Assembly (NCBI RefSeq): GCF_019748715.1
Contig: NZ_JACLBZ010000016.1
Span: 1 to 32,697 of the forward strand
Origin: Sporosarcina aquimarina
Lineage (GTDB): Bacteria > Bacillota > Bacilli > Bacillales_A > Planococcaceae
Direction of reading: 5' to 3'
Length of the DNA stretch: 32,697 nucleotides
The notes under the pieces are model-generated. The model had not been told where the DNA came from. It did not search any database and was given only the letters and a program-made list of their open reading frames with translations. The position numbers and the translations under genes were made by a program. This document shows positions 7,781 to 16,446 of the stretch, piece by piece (positions within the stretch are counted from its first letter, which is position 1; every line of letters starts with the position of its first letter).

Positions 7781-7794
7781 TAGGGAATTCCCTA
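7781..7794. promoter_or_regulatory. 14-bp perfect palindrome at the predicted oxidase transcript start
   Basis: TAGGGAATTCCCTA begins three bases after the -10 hexamer, so it should cover the transcription start. The position is typical of a repressor operator. The binding factor is unknown. Confidence 0.45.
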
Positions 7795-7861
7795 ATTCCT
7801 TATTCCCCCCCAAAGATTAAGATAAACGTAAGATTAATTTCCCGACGAGGAGGTGGCCGCA

Positions 7862-8002
7862 TTGAGCAAGAAAAAAATGGCTTCTGCGAAACAAACGAAG
7901 GAAGATGCGAATTTAAAAGGCACGTTGATCATGGTAATGATCCTAGGTGTCATAATTCTTGTCTTCTGGTTCGGAATCTACGGTCTTTTCTTATCTAGAT
8001 AA
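7862..8002 (+). CDS. Cytochrome c oxidase subunit IIa (ba3-type small subunit)
   Basis: A 46-aa single-span membrane peptide. It starts at TTG with a near-perfect GAGGAGGTG seven bases upstream. The N-terminal 20 residues are charged (MSKKKMASAKQTKEDANLKG), then comes one hydrophobic helix (TLIMVMILGVIILVFWFGIY) and a short GLFLSR tail, the usual look of the subunit 2A family found only with ba3 oxidases. It packs against subunit I in place of the missing second helix of subunit II. First gene of the operon, 26 bp before cbaB. Confidence 0.88.
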   Translation: MSKKKMASAKQTKEDANLKGTLIMVMILGVIILVFWFGIYGLFLSR

Positions 8003-8028
8003 CCAAAAGTGTTTGAGGAGGAAATACT

Positions 8029-8529
8029 ATGCATCTGCATAAATACGAAAAAGTTTGGCTTGTATTTGGTTTAGGGTCATTGGCCTTATTCCTAATTATC
8101 ATCGGCTTTGCAGCATTCTGGAAAGGAACACACCCACAAAGCCATATTGAAACAATCGATCCGCAAAACGTGGAAGCGAATGAAGCATTCCAGCCTGAAA
8201 ACTTGGGCCTGACTGAAGTAGCTGAAGGTAAGTATGTTGTTAATATGGTCGCTTCTGCTTTCAATTATGACTTCGGAAAAGAAGAGGATGGCAGCGCTAC
8301 TAAGACGATTCGCGTGCCGAAAGGTTCCACAGTCCTTTTCCAAATTACAAGTAAAGACGTAGTTCATGGATTCCAAGTGGCCGGAACGAATGTCAATATG
8401 ATGGTGGAACCAGGGCATATTAGCCGCTTTGAAGCTGTCATGAAAAACAATGGTGAATTCACGGTTGTCTGTAATGAATATTGCGGCATCGGACACCACT
8501 TAATGTTTGGCACTGTGGAGGTGTACTAA
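8029..8529 (+). CDS. cbaB: ba3-type cytochrome c oxidase subunit II (CuA)
   Basis: A 166-aa membrane-anchored electron entry subunit. One N-terminal transmembrane helix (residues 9-31) is followed by an external cupredoxin domain. The binuclear CuA site is complete: a His in VVHGFQV, then CNEYCGIGHHLM supplying two Cys, one His and one Met. It accepts electrons from a cytochrome c and passes them to subunit I. A single helix rather than two is the ba3 pattern. Preceded by GAGGAGG; three bases separate it from cbaA, so co-translated. Confidence 0.93.
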   Translation: MHLHKYEKVWLVFGLGSLALFLIIIGFAAFWKGTHPQSHIETIDPQNVEANEAFQPENLGLTEVAEGKYVVNMVASAFNYDFGKEEDGSATKTIRVPKGSTVLFQITSKDVVHGFQVAGTNVNMMVEPGHISRFEAVMKNNGEFTVVCNEYCGIGHHLMFGTVEVY

Positions 8530-8532
8530 CCA

Positions 8533-10185
8533 ATGGAATTATTTAACTTCTCAAAAAAAGAATCAAGATTGTATATGTCCTTCATGTATGTCACGTTTGT
8601 CTCTCTTTTGGTCGGCGGCTTAATGGGACTATTGCAGACATTGGTTCGCTCAGGAAAATATACATTACCATTCAATATCGATTACTACACGATCTTGACA
8701 ACACATGGCGTTGTTCTTGGTCTGGTTTTAACTACATTCTTCATCATCGGGTTCCAGTTTTCGCTTATGGGAAAAACGGTTGGGATATCCGATAAGCAAA
8801 TCATGTGGGGATGGGTTTCGTTCTGGGTCATGCTGGTCGGTACCGTACTCGCAGCATGGATGATTCTAACTGGAGAGGCTTCTGTATTATATACATTCTA
8901 TACACCTCTTCGTGCACATCCAATTTTCTATATTGGTTTAGCGCTCGTTATTATCGGTAGTTGGATTGCCGCTATTGTCAACTTCCGTCAATTGTATGTA
9001 TGGAAGAAAGCCCATAAAGGTGAAAAGTCTCCATTACTCGCTTTCATGGTCACCATCAATATGGTCATGTGGGTTGTTGCTTCATTGGGAGTAGCTTATT
9101 CAGTTGTCGTACTGATCTTACCTTGGTCACTTGGCTATGTTGCAACCGTAAACGTACTCTTAACGCGTACATTATTCTGGTATTTCGGTCATCCGCTCGT
9201 TTATTTCTGGCTTTTGCCTGCTTATATGGCCTGGTATGCAATTATCCCAAAAATTATCGGTGGAAAGCTTTTCAGTGATTCATTAGCAAGACTATCATTC
9301 ATTTTACTGTTGATGTTCTCGATACCTGTCGGGTTTCACCACCAACTGACAGAGCCAGGTATCGATCCTACTTGGAAATTCATTCAAGTTGTCTTAACTT
9401 TCATGGTTGTCATCCCGACTTTGATGACTGCATTCTCTATATTCGCTACATTTGAAACGACGGGAAGAAATAAAGGATATAAGTCTTTATTTGGCTGGTT
9501 CAGACACCTTCCTTGGAAAGATGTTCGTTTCTTGGCACCTTTCATTGGAATGGTAGCCTTTATTCCAGGAGGAGCAGGCGGGATCATAAACGCTTCTCAC
9601 CAAGTGAACGCTCTCGTCCACAACACAATCTGGGTTACTGGTCACTTCCATTTGACGATTGCTACAACCGTGATCTTGACGTATTTCGGTATTGCATATT
9701 GGTTGATTCCACATTTGACGGGTCGTCGTTTGACTCCCAAATTGAATAAATTAGGTATTATTCAAACTATCATCTGGACAGTTGGTATGACAATTATGTC
9801 TACTTCCATGCACATTCAAGGCTTGCTCGGCGGACCACGTCGTTCAAACTTCTCTGAATACGCAGGAGGCGATCAAGTAGCCACTTGGATCAGCTATCAA
9901 ATTTCACAAGCAGTTGGGGGAACCATTTTATTTGTCGGTATCGTATTGATGGTTTATATCTTCATCCAACTGGCATTTTTCGCACCTCGCGGGTACGAAG
10001 AATATCCAGTTGCCGAAGAGGATATGGATGCAGAAAAAACACCGAAGATTTTGGAGAACTGGTATTTATGGATCGGTATCACGATCGCGTTAATCTTATT
10101 CGCGTACACGATTCCGATGATTGACATCATCAAGCACTCTCCACCAGGGTCTATCCCATTCGATTGGCCAATCGGACGTTCTTAA
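8533..10185 (+). CDS. cbaA: ba3-type cytochrome c oxidase subunit I
   Basis: A 550-aa catalytic subunit with about 13 transmembrane helices that reduces O2 to water at a heme a3-CuB centre and pumps protons. Seen: heme b ligand His in TTHGVVLGL, CuB/tyrosine block GHPLVYFWLLPAY, His pair in GFHHQLTEPG, and the heme ligands in TGHFHLTIATT. The acidic proton channel residues of A-type oxidases are absent, as expected for B-type. No subunit III, assembly factor or heme-synthesis gene follows; the operon ends at the terminator 10 bp on. B-type oxidases have high O2 affinity, so use at low oxygen is likely but inferred. Confidence 0.95.
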   Translation: MELFNFSKKESRLYMSFMYVTFVSLLVGGLMGLLQTLVRSGKYTLPFNIDYYTILTTHGVVLGLVLTTFFIIGFQFSLMGKTVGISDKQIMWGWVSFWVMLVGTVLAAWMILTGEASVLYTFYTPLRAHPIFYIGLALVIIGSWIAAIVNFRQLYVWKKAHKGEKSPLLAFMVTINMVMWVVASLGVAYSVVVLILPWSLGYVATVNVLLTRTLFWYFGHPLVYFWLLPAYMAWYAIIPKIIGGKLFSDSLARLSFILLLMFSIPVGFHHQLTEPGIDPTWKFIQVVLTFMVVIPTLMTAFSIFATFETTGRNKGYKSLFGWFRHLPWKDVRFLAPFIGMVAFIPGGAGGIINASHQVNALVHNTIWVTGHFHLTIATTVILTYFGIAYWLIPHLTGRRLTPKLNKLGIIQTIIWTVGMTIMSTSMHIQGLLGGPRRSNFSEYAGGDQVATWISYQISQAVGGTILFVGIVLMVYIFIQLAFFAPRGYEEYPVAEEDMDAEKTPKILENWYLWIGITIALILFAYTIPMIDIIKHSPPGSIPFDWPIGRS

Positions 10186-10190
10186 ACAAC

Positions 10191-10238
10191 AAAAAAGCCT
10201 TGAGAATCCAGTTTCTTTGGATTCAAGGCTTTTTTTAT
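10191..10238 (+). terminator. Terminator of the ba3 oxidase operon
   Basis: AAAAAGCCTTGAGAATCC pairs with GGATTCAAGGCTTTTT, followed by further T. It lies directly after the cbaA stop. Confidence 0.85.
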
Positions 10239-10242
10239 AATC

Positions 10243-10425
10243 AATCACGCCTTGGTGTGATTGCGTCTGGATTTTGAATCGTGCATGCACGATTCACTCC
10301 CTACAAAATCCATGACATCCGCCGGAGGCATTATCTTAGTTCAGCGGGCGTTTGAACACCCGCTGTACAGGAAATAGAATCGCATTCATCTCATCACCTA
10401 TAGAGGTGAGAGTCTTCTGCTGAAT
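10243..10425. repeat. Repeat F: multi-hairpin intergenic element
   Basis: Four successive foldable units: AATCAC/GTGATT at 10243-10262; an outer stem GGATTTTG (10269-10276) with CAAAATCC (10304-10311) enclosing the perfect 18-bp palindrome AATCGTGCATGCACGATT (10277-10294); CAGCGGG/CCCGCTG (10342-10365); and CACCT/AGGTG around 10395-10408. No reading frame. It could be a dispersed structured repeat or an RNA element; only one copy is in the window. Confidence 0.6.
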
Positions 10426-10437
10426 AAAGATAAAACA

Positions 10438-12333
10438 TTATTTTAGCGGTAAATACAAAGCGGTGTGACCTGTCAAGTTCTCAAGCATTTCGGCCATAGC
10501 TTGTTCGTTAAGAGGTTTGGCAAAATAGAAACCTTGTAGTTCATCACATTCTTTGTCTTTCAGGATTTCCCATTGTTCTTTCGTCTCTACCCCTTCTGCT
10601 ACTGTTCGGATATTCAATGTTTTACCTAATTGGATGATTGTTTTTACAATGGTCCTGCTTTTCTCGTCATGCACAATATTCATAATAAACGTTCGATCGA
10701 TTTTTAGCTGTTTGATAGGGAATGATTGAAGATAGATAAATGCAGAGTAGCCTGTACCAAAATCGTCGATCGCGATAGAATATCCTTGGTCTGACAGTGT
10801 CTGAATTTGTTTCTGTACTATATCATGTCGTTCGAGTGCGACACTTTCTGTAATTTCTAATACTAATTTACTAGGAGATATTTGTGCTTCTTCCAAACAT
10901 TCTTGTAGAAATGTTGGTAACTTATCTTGCAAAAAATGTCTCGGTGATAGATTGATTGAAATAGTGAGGTCATGTAGCCCCAATACCTTAAATATTTTCA
11001 GCTTTTCTGTCGCTTGACGGATGACCCATTCGCCAATTGATAGTATAAAACCTGTCGATTCTGCCAGCTCAATAAAATCTGCTGGATATATTAAACCGTA
11101 TTCTGGATGGCGCCAACGGATTAACGCTTCAAAACCGATGATTTCCCCTGTTTCGCTTAGTACTTGCGGCTGATAAAAAAGACTGAACTCATTCATATCC
11201 AGACCTCTGCGCAAGTTCATCTCAGACATCATCGCTTGTTTCATATGATTGTGCATATCTACATTATAAATACCTACACTCTTTCTAGAAGAAAGGTGTT
11301 TACTAGTTTCCAAAGCAAAACGTGCAGCCTGCACTCCATCAATCGGAGAGCGAACGTCTTTCGGATAGTATGCGACTCCATAACTGAATGTCAAGTAAAC
11401 TTCCTGTTTAGCGACAAGAATGGGTTCATTCAGTTTCTTCATCAGTCCCTCCATTTTCTTGGTAAATTCTATGCCATATTTACCGTAAGGAACGAAGAGG
11501 ATAAAATGATCAAACGCAATTCTTGAGATGAAATGAGGCATATCCAAATAGTGCTGAAAACGCTTGGCGACAGTCTGAATAATTTCATCTGCCAACTCAG
11601 GACCCAATGCACTTTGAATATCAATGAACTGGTCAATATTCATATAGAGAAAAATCCCTTCCTGCTGTTCGTCAAACGGTGAAATACTGGAAGCCACTTG
11701 TGTCAGGAACGCATTATAATTCTTCATTCCTGTCAGTTCATCTACAAAAGCTAAGCGATGGATGTTTTCTTCAAAATCTATCCGGCTCAATCGATCGAAT
11801 AGAAAGGACAGCATATCAGCAATGGAGGAAATAATCATCCGATCAAAGGTATTCCATTCCCGGCGTTCACGTGATTCGCAGCAGAGCACTCCGCCGATTC
11901 CTGAACCAAGAATTATGCACGCATCCAAAAGCGAATGATAGTTTCCCGAATAACCGAGGAATTTTCGTACAATTCCTTTGGTAGCCTCGTTTTGATTTAT
12001 ATCAACTACTGCTAATGTGCGGTGGCTTTGAATAGCTGTAAAGTAGGCTGCAAACTCTTCAGCTCTCAAATCTTCGTCAACAACATGTTCTTTTGTTTCA
12101 TCATTATAAGAGTTTTGCGAATGAAGTACTGTCCGATCCTCATTAAACAGCCATATACTCACGCGCTCACAATCCATGATCTGGGAAACTTCAAAACATA
12201 TATTCTCCAGCGTCTCTTTAATTGTTTTCGGATTAACTGCACAGTATTTTGCTTTTTCAAATATCCGTTCTTGTTGCACGCGTATTGCATCAATCTTATG
12301 CAAGTTTTCGATTATTTTATCATCCCTTCGCAA
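10438..12333 (-). CDS. GAF-GGDEF-EAL protein, probable c-di-GMP phosphodiesterase
   Basis: About 631 aa, cytosolic. Order: N-terminal GAF-like sensor (roughly 25-180), GGDEF domain (about 190-355), EAL domain (about 375-620). The GGDEF signature is replaced by RIAFDHF (271-277), so cyclase activity is almost certainly lost, though the fold could still bind GTP. The EAL domain keeps its metal and catalytic residues: EALIRW, LEITES, DDFGTGYS, KIDRTF, AEGVET and the QGFYFAKPL end. It should therefore degrade cyclic di-GMP, controlled by the GAF and degenerate GGDEF domains. I chose the TTG at 12333, which has AAAGGCGGTG six bases upstream; the longer ATG form has no ribosome binding site. Monocistronic, divergent from the LysM-NlpC/P60 gene. 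Confidence 0.9.
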   Translation of the reverse strand: MRRDDKIIENLHKIDAIRVQQERIFEKAKYCAVNPKTIKETLENICFEVSQIMDCERVSIWLFNEDRTVLHSQNSYNDETKEHVVDEDLRAEEFAAYFTAIQSHRTLAVVDINQNEATKGIVRKFLGYSGNYHSLLDACIILGSGIGGVLCCESRERREWNTFDRMIISSIADMLSFLFDRLSRIDFEENIHRLAFVDELTGMKNYNAFLTQVASSISPFDEQQEGIFLYMNIDQFIDIQSALGPELADEIIQTVAKRFQHYLDMPHFISRIAFDHFILFVPYGKYGIEFTKKMEGLMKKLNEPILVAKQEVYLTFSYGVAYYPKDVRSPIDGVQAARFALETSKHLSSRKSVGIYNVDMHNHMKQAMMSEMNLRRGLDMNEFSLFYQPQVLSETGEIIGFEALIRWRHPEYGLIYPADFIELAESTGFILSIGEWVIRQATEKLKIFKVLGLHDLTISINLSPRHFLQDKLPTFLQECLEEAQISPSKLVLEITESVALERHDIVQKQIQTLSDQGYSIAIDDFGTGYSAFIYLQSFPIKQLKIDRTFIMNIVHDEKSRTIVKTIIQLGKTLNIRTVAEGVETKEQWEILKDKECDELQGFYFAKPLNEQAMAEMLENLTGHTALYLPLK

Positions 12334-12600
12334 GAAAGCACCGCCTTTCTTATGTGAAATCTGTGAAAAAAACAAAGTAATTTTAATGGTTCAATTATAT
12401 CAGTCTATAGATAAATTAATAGTAACACATAGTTCTTTCCGCAATAAAGTATACTTGTCCAAAAAATTTTAGTTTAATATCGGACTTTCGATACATGTAT
12501 TTTCAGAATATTCTTCTGTATACTAGGTTTATTGGTTGATTTTCGATAAGTTGCTAACTTAGTAGAAATAGCTAAACATATTCAAAAGGGGATAATCAGA

Positions 12601-13299
12601 ATGAAAAAAACAGCTCTCGCAGCCATTGCCTCTCTCATGCTCGCAACAAGTATCTCGGTGGGAAGTGCAGACGCCTCGACAAAAACGCATGTTGTAAAAC
12701 CAGGTGATTCGCTTTGGAAAGTGGCCAACCAATATAAATTGACAGTAAATGAATTAAAGAGCTTAAATGCGCTTTCTTCCGATACTATTAAAGTGAATCA
12801 AAAGTTGATCGTTGAAAATAAATCAAAGAATGCTAAGACCGTTTCTTCCACCAACTCATTACATGATGCCAAGAAGCCAATAGTGGACAAGCCGACTGTT
12901 ACACCAAAACCATCGGCTGGCTCCAGCGCACTAATGAATAAAGTGGTCGACGTTGCTATGCCTCTGCAAGGCGTTCCCTATGTCTGGGCAGGCGCCACTC
13001 CATCTGGATTTGATTGCAGTGGATTCATCTATTACGTGTTTAACCAAGCAGGCGTAAAAGTACCAAGGCTCGATACAATCGGAATGTACGATCGTTCTGT
13101 TTTTATTAAAACCCCTGTCGTAGGTGACCTATTATTTTTTGAAAATACATATCGTGCAGGCATTTCCCATATCGGAATTTACCTTGGCGACAGTAAGTTC
13201 ATCCATGCAGGCACAAACGGGATAGAAATCGCTTCTGTTGAATCTCCATATTGGAGCCAGCGTTTCCTAGGCTATAAACGTTTCAAGGACATTAAATAA
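12601..13299 (+). CDS. LysM-NlpC/P60 cell wall endopeptidase
   Basis: A 232-aa secreted hydrolase. Signal peptide cleaved near ADA-ST (residue 26); one LysM peptidoglycan-binding repeat (about 29-73, HVVKPGDSLWKVANQY); a Ser/Thr/Pro/Lys linker (75-108); and an NlpC/P60 domain with Cys139 in FDCSGF, His190 in SHIGIYLG and His202 in FIHAG. Same layout as the B. subtilis LytE/LytF family but with one LysM. The catalytic domain is clearly more distant from the other two NlpC/P60 proteins here than they are from each other. Ribosome binding site AAGGGG. I found no WalR box upstream, unlike the other two. Confidence 0.9.
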   Translation: MKKTALAAIASLMLATSISVGSADASTKTHVVKPGDSLWKVANQYKLTVNELKSLNALSSDTIKVNQKLIVENKSKNAKTVSSTNSLHDAKKPIVDKPTVTPKPSAGSSALMNKVVDVAMPLQGVPYVWAGATPSGFDCSGFIYYVFNQAGVKVPRLDTIGMYDRSVFIKTPVVGDLLFFENTYRAGISHIGIYLGDSKFIHAGTNGIEIASVESPYWSQRFLGYKRFKDIK

Positions 13300-13303
13300 C
13301 AGC

Positions 13304-13355
13304 AAAAGGGCTGCTCTGTACATCATGACCATGACGTACAGAGCAGCCCTTTTTC
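13304..13355. terminator. Bidirectional terminator between the LysM-NlpC/P60 and SDR genes
   Basis: An 18-bp perfect stem, AAAGGGCTGCTCTGTAC with GTACAGAGCAGCCCTTT, flanked by A-run on one side and T-run on the other, so it serves both convergent genes. Confidence 0.85.
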
Positions 13356-13373
13356 AATTACTTCTTGCGTTGA

Positions 13374-14111
13374 TTATCTCGCTGAGTATCCACCATCAAT
13401 TACAAGTTCAGCACCTGTAATATACGAGGCTTCATCTGATGCGAGGAACACTACAGCATTCCCAACATCTTCAGGCTTCCCTAGGCGTTCAAGTGGAGTC
13501 ATCTTAATAAGCATCCCGAGTAGTTCTTTAGATTCTTCTAATGCTTGAGTCATCGGTGTTTCGATAACACCCGGGAATACTGTGTTGACTCGGATACCGT
13601 CTTTACCGTATTCGGCTGCAGCTGCTTTAGAGATCGCGCGTACTGCCCCTTTAGATGCGGAATATGGGTTCAAGCCCATTCCGATTAAAGCCGTATAAGA
13701 TGAAATATTAACGATAGCACCTTTTTTTGCTTCGGACATATAGCCAGCTGCGTGTTTCATGCCAAGAAATGTACCGAAGCTGTTAATATCGGATAGTTTG
13801 CGCCAGTCTTCAATTGTAATTTGGTCCACTGCTTTTTCAGTAGAAATTCCGGCATTATTAATTAAGATATCCAGTTTGCCGAAGTGATCGACCGCTTTTT
13901 TCATAGCGTCTTTCCATTCGTTGTCTTCTGTCACGTTAAGTTTGACGATGAGGATTTGATCTTGTCCGCCCCATTTTTCTTCTAGTGCAGCTTCATTGAT
14001 ATCGGCCGCTATAACTTTCGCTCCTTCTGCCACAAATTGCTTCACCATCATCTCACCCATACCAGAGGCGCCACCAGTAATAAACGCTACTTTGTCTTGT
14101 AATCTGCCCAT
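13374..14111 (-). CDS. Short-chain dehydrogenase/reductase (classical SDR)
   Basis: A 245-aa soluble NAD(P)-dependent oxidoreductase. Rossmann fold motif TGGASGMG at residues 13-20, NNAG near 87-90, catalytic Ser in NISSY, catalytic YSASK near 150-154, and PGVIETPM after it. An acidic residue at the end of beta-2 (AADIN) favours NAD(H) over NADP(H). Substrate cannot be told; the family covers 3-oxoacyl-ACP reductase, glucose and steroid dehydrogenase-like enzymes. Ribosome binding site GGAGTGGTG. No operon partner. Confidence 0.9.
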   Translation of the reverse strand: MGRLQDKVAFITGGASGMGEMMVKQFVAEGAKVIAADINEAALEEKWGGQDQILIVKLNVTEDNEWKDAMKKAVDHFGKLDILINNAGISTEKAVDQITIEDWRKLSDINSFGTFLGMKHAAGYMSEAKKGAIVNISSYTALIGMGLNPYSASKGAVRAISKAAAAEYGKDGIRVNTVFPGVIETPMTQALEESKELLGMLIKMTPLERLGKPEDVGNAVVFLASDEASYITGAELVIDGGYSAR

Positions 14112-14275
14112 ATTTCACCACTCCTTTTATTATATATATTTTAACACTAAAGTATCTTTAATTCAATTTCCCGACATGATTACATTGAACGTTTTCCTCG
14201 TACATTGGCTATTTGTATAAATAAACTGGAAAGTTCAAAATTACCACTCATTCCAGCCTTATCTTTATGCACACC

Positions 14276-14304
14276 TTGTATAGACTCCCAGTGTACGATA
14301 TAAT
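14276..14304 (+). promoter_or_regulatory. Sigma-A promoter of the SulP gene
   Basis: TTGTAT at 14276-14281 and a perfect TATAAT at 14299-14304, 17 bp apart. The start codon is 45 bp downstream of the -10. Confidence 0.7.
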
Positions 14305-14348
14305 AAGAATTGTTAGATATATACTACAAGTGGAGGAAGTGAACAAAG

Positions 14349-15941
14349 ATGTTCAGAGACCGACGCTTTCTAAATTATAATGCAGCAGGCTTTCGGCAGG
14401 ATTTGATTGCAGGGATTACTGTTGGTATTGTAGCCATTCCACTTGGGATGGCTTTTGCAATTGCTTCCGGTGTGAAGCCTGAGTATGGGTTATATACAAC
14501 GATAATTGCCGGTCTGATCGTCGCATTGTTAGGTGGCTCGCGTTTCCAAATTGCAGGACCAACAGGAGCTTTTATTCCTATTTTGCTGGCGATCGTGCTG
14601 CAATATGGTTATGAGGATTTATTGATTGCCGGATTTTTAGCGGGTGTCTTCTTGGTCGTTATGGGATTTCTTGGTGTCAGTAATTTAATTCATTTCGTCC
14701 CGCGTTCGGTCACGATTGGCTTTACAGCCGGTATTGCAGTCATTATTTTTACTGGACAGTTCCAAAATTTCTTCGGGCTGACAGGTATTGAGAAGAAAGA
14801 GTTTTTCCATGAAAGTATGATGGAGATTATTCGTCAATTTTATACGGTGAACACATACAGTATTTTGACTGCAGCGATTGGGTTACTCGTCATCTTTATT
14901 TTACCAAAAATCGCTCCAAGAGTTCCGGTATTGCTCGTCGCTTTATTAATCCCAACGATTTGTACGATTTTATTTTTCCCTGGTAGAGTCGAGACGATCG
15001 GAACTGCATTTGGCGGTATCCCGCAGCATCTACCTAGTTTCCATTTTCCCGAAATCAGCCTCTCGAAACTTGTTGCTCTTTGGCAACCTGCTTTGATCAT
15101 CGCGGCACTTGGCGCGATTGAGTCGCTTCTTTCAGCTGTCGTCGCGGATGGCATGAAAAGTGATGTAGCGAAACACGATTCCAAAAGGGAATTATTCGGG
15201 CAAGGCATCGCCAATATGATTACACCGCTTTTCGGCGGGATTCCTGCAACAGGAGCGATTGCCCGCACCGCCACGAATATTCGTTCAGGTGCGGTCAGTC
15301 CGATGTCCGGTGTGATACAAAGTATATTTGTTCTGGCATTTCTGCTAGTGTTCGCACCTTATGCTTCCTACATTCCGCTAGCCGCTATGGCACCGATCTT
15401 AATGTATGTCGCCTGGAATATGAGTGCTAGAAAAGCGTTTGTACAAATCATTTCACTGCGGTCAGGCGATTCACTTGTCCTGTTAACTACTTTTCTCTTA
15501 ACGATCTTCATAAATTTAACCATTGCAGTGGAAGTCGGCATCCTGTTGGCTGCTCTTTCTTTCTTGCGGAAAATGAGCGGTTCTCTAGATATTAAAGAAA
15601 GTAAATTGACAGATGTCGAGAAATTCAAGTTGGCAACAGATTCCGGGAAGGAACTGATCAAATACAAACTCTCAGGCCCATTATTTTTCGGCACTGCCAA
15701 AAACTTCGAAGACCGTTATCCAAAGTTTTTGAAAACCAAACAATCTACTATCATCTTAGACATGGAAAATCTGACCGCAATCGATGCAACAGGAGAAGCT
15801 GCACTATCCGCACTTCTCGATGAAGCACGACGCCAAAATAAACGGCTCATCTTCAAGAAAGTGCCGCCGAATAAAGTAAACTTATTTAAACGCAGTGGTC
15901 TGTTTGAGAAAATCGGCAAAGATAATTTCTTCATGCTATGA
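14349..15941 (+). CDS. SulP-family anion transporter (SLC26-like) with STAS domain
   Basis: A 530-aa inner membrane transporter with 10-14 hydrophobic segments. Seen: N-terminal DLIAGITVGIVAIPLGMAFA, the family signature region, GLYTTIIAGL, GGSRFQIAGPTGAF, and GIPATGAIARTATNIRSGA in the second half. A C-terminal cytoplasmic STAS domain spans about 435-530 (STIILDMENLTAIDATGEAA). Bacterial SulP proteins carry sulfate, bicarbonate or dicarboxylates, usually with Na+ or H+; the substrate cannot be read from the sequence. No carbonic anhydrase or sulfate assimilation gene is adjacent. Ribosome binding site GTGGAGGAAG. No clear terminator follows. Confidence 0.92.
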   Translation: MFRDRRFLNYNAAGFRQDLIAGITVGIVAIPLGMAFAIASGVKPEYGLYTTIIAGLIVALLGGSRFQIAGPTGAFIPILLAIVLQYGYEDLLIAGFLAGVFLVVMGFLGVSNLIHFVPRSVTIGFTAGIAVIIFTGQFQNFFGLTGIEKKEFFHESMMEIIRQFYTVNTYSILTAAIGLLVIFILPKIAPRVPVLLVALLIPTICTILFFPGRVETIGTAFGGIPQHLPSFHFPEISLSKLVALWQPALIIAALGAIESLLSAVVADGMKSDVAKHDSKRELFGQGIANMITPLFGGIPATGAIARTATNIRSGAVSPMSGVIQSIFVLAFLLVFAPYASYIPLAAMAPILMYVAWNMSARKAFVQIISLRSGDSLVLLTTFLLTIFINLTIAVEVGILLAALSFLRKMSGSLDIKESKLTDVEKFKLATDSGKELIKYKLSGPLFFGTAKNFEDRYPKFLKTKQSTIILDMENLTAIDATGEAALSALLDEARRQNKRLIFKKVPPNKVNLFKRSGLFEKIGKDNFFML

Positions 15942-15999
15942 AAAAATGAAGTGATAAAGTATGACTTAACGCCAGAGAGAAAACATCTAGAAGGATTAT
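15942..15999. other. Short spacer after the SulP gene
   Basis: No terminator or gene visible before the repeats begin at about 16000. Confidence 0.3.
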
Positions 16000-16076
16000 G
16001 GGCTTGCGGTCCGGGGATTTAGCGAAGCGTTGGGAGCACATCTTTGCAATTTCGCCCGTCATCCGCTCCAATCCCT
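16000..16076 (-). repeat. Repeat C, copy 4 (internally deleted)
   Basis: On the minus strand: AGGGATTGGAGCGGATGACG, then GATGTGCTCCCAACGCTTCG, then ATCCCCGGACCGCAAGCCC. The central GC-rich hairpin of copy 1 is missing and replaced by the ATGTGCTCC module also seen inside copy 2. Confidence 0.65.
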
Positions 16077-16234
16077 ATAAAGTGAACTGTAGACATAGCA
16101 AGCTCATTGTATATAGTGCGAATTATCGCTTCCCAAGACAGAAAAGTATACGTATATCCACTTTGACATTACTTCTTGTATTTAAAATTTCTTCGAATGG
16201 ATGGTGCGTTCACTAAAGTTGGGAAAATACACTA
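16077..16234 (-). repeat. Conserved linker joining repeats C and A
   Basis: Contains, on the minus strand, TACGTATACTTTTC and GAGCTTGCTATGT. Both blocks recur in the same order and spacing in the linker at 32424-32566, so C, linker and A behave as one composite unit. Confidence 0.5.
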
Positions 16235-16361
16235 GTTGATCGTAGTAGAAGGCGGCGACTCCAGCGGGATTAGCTCGACAGGTGAGACCCCGCAGGAGCG
16301 TAGCGACGAGGAGGCTCACCGCGAACCCCGCGGGAAGCGTCCGCCTGGAACGTAGATCAAC
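16235..16361 (-). repeat. Repeat A, copy 1 (127 bp)
   Basis: Bounded by inverted GTTGATC (16235) and GATCAAC (16355). About 95% identical to the inverted copy at 32297-32423 (I count 6 differences in 127). Interior has pairing GGCGG/CCGCC and GGTGAG/CTCACC blocks. The open frames crossing it have no coding character. Confidence 0.85.
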
Positions 16362-16401
16362 GGTGCCATCACCCACTTGCGTTTTCTGCTGTCCACAAGC
16401 T

Positions 16402-16440
16402 AAGAGCTTCCTATCCTTTTTGGGACAGGAAGCTCTTTTA
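16402..16440. terminator. Hairpin terminator downstream of the flippase gene
   Basis: AAGAGCTTCCTATCC pairs with GGACAGGAAGCTCTT. It is next to the flippase stop and could also end the SulP transcript, since T-runs are better on the plus strand. Confidence 0.65.
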
Positions 16441-16446
16441 TTCGTC

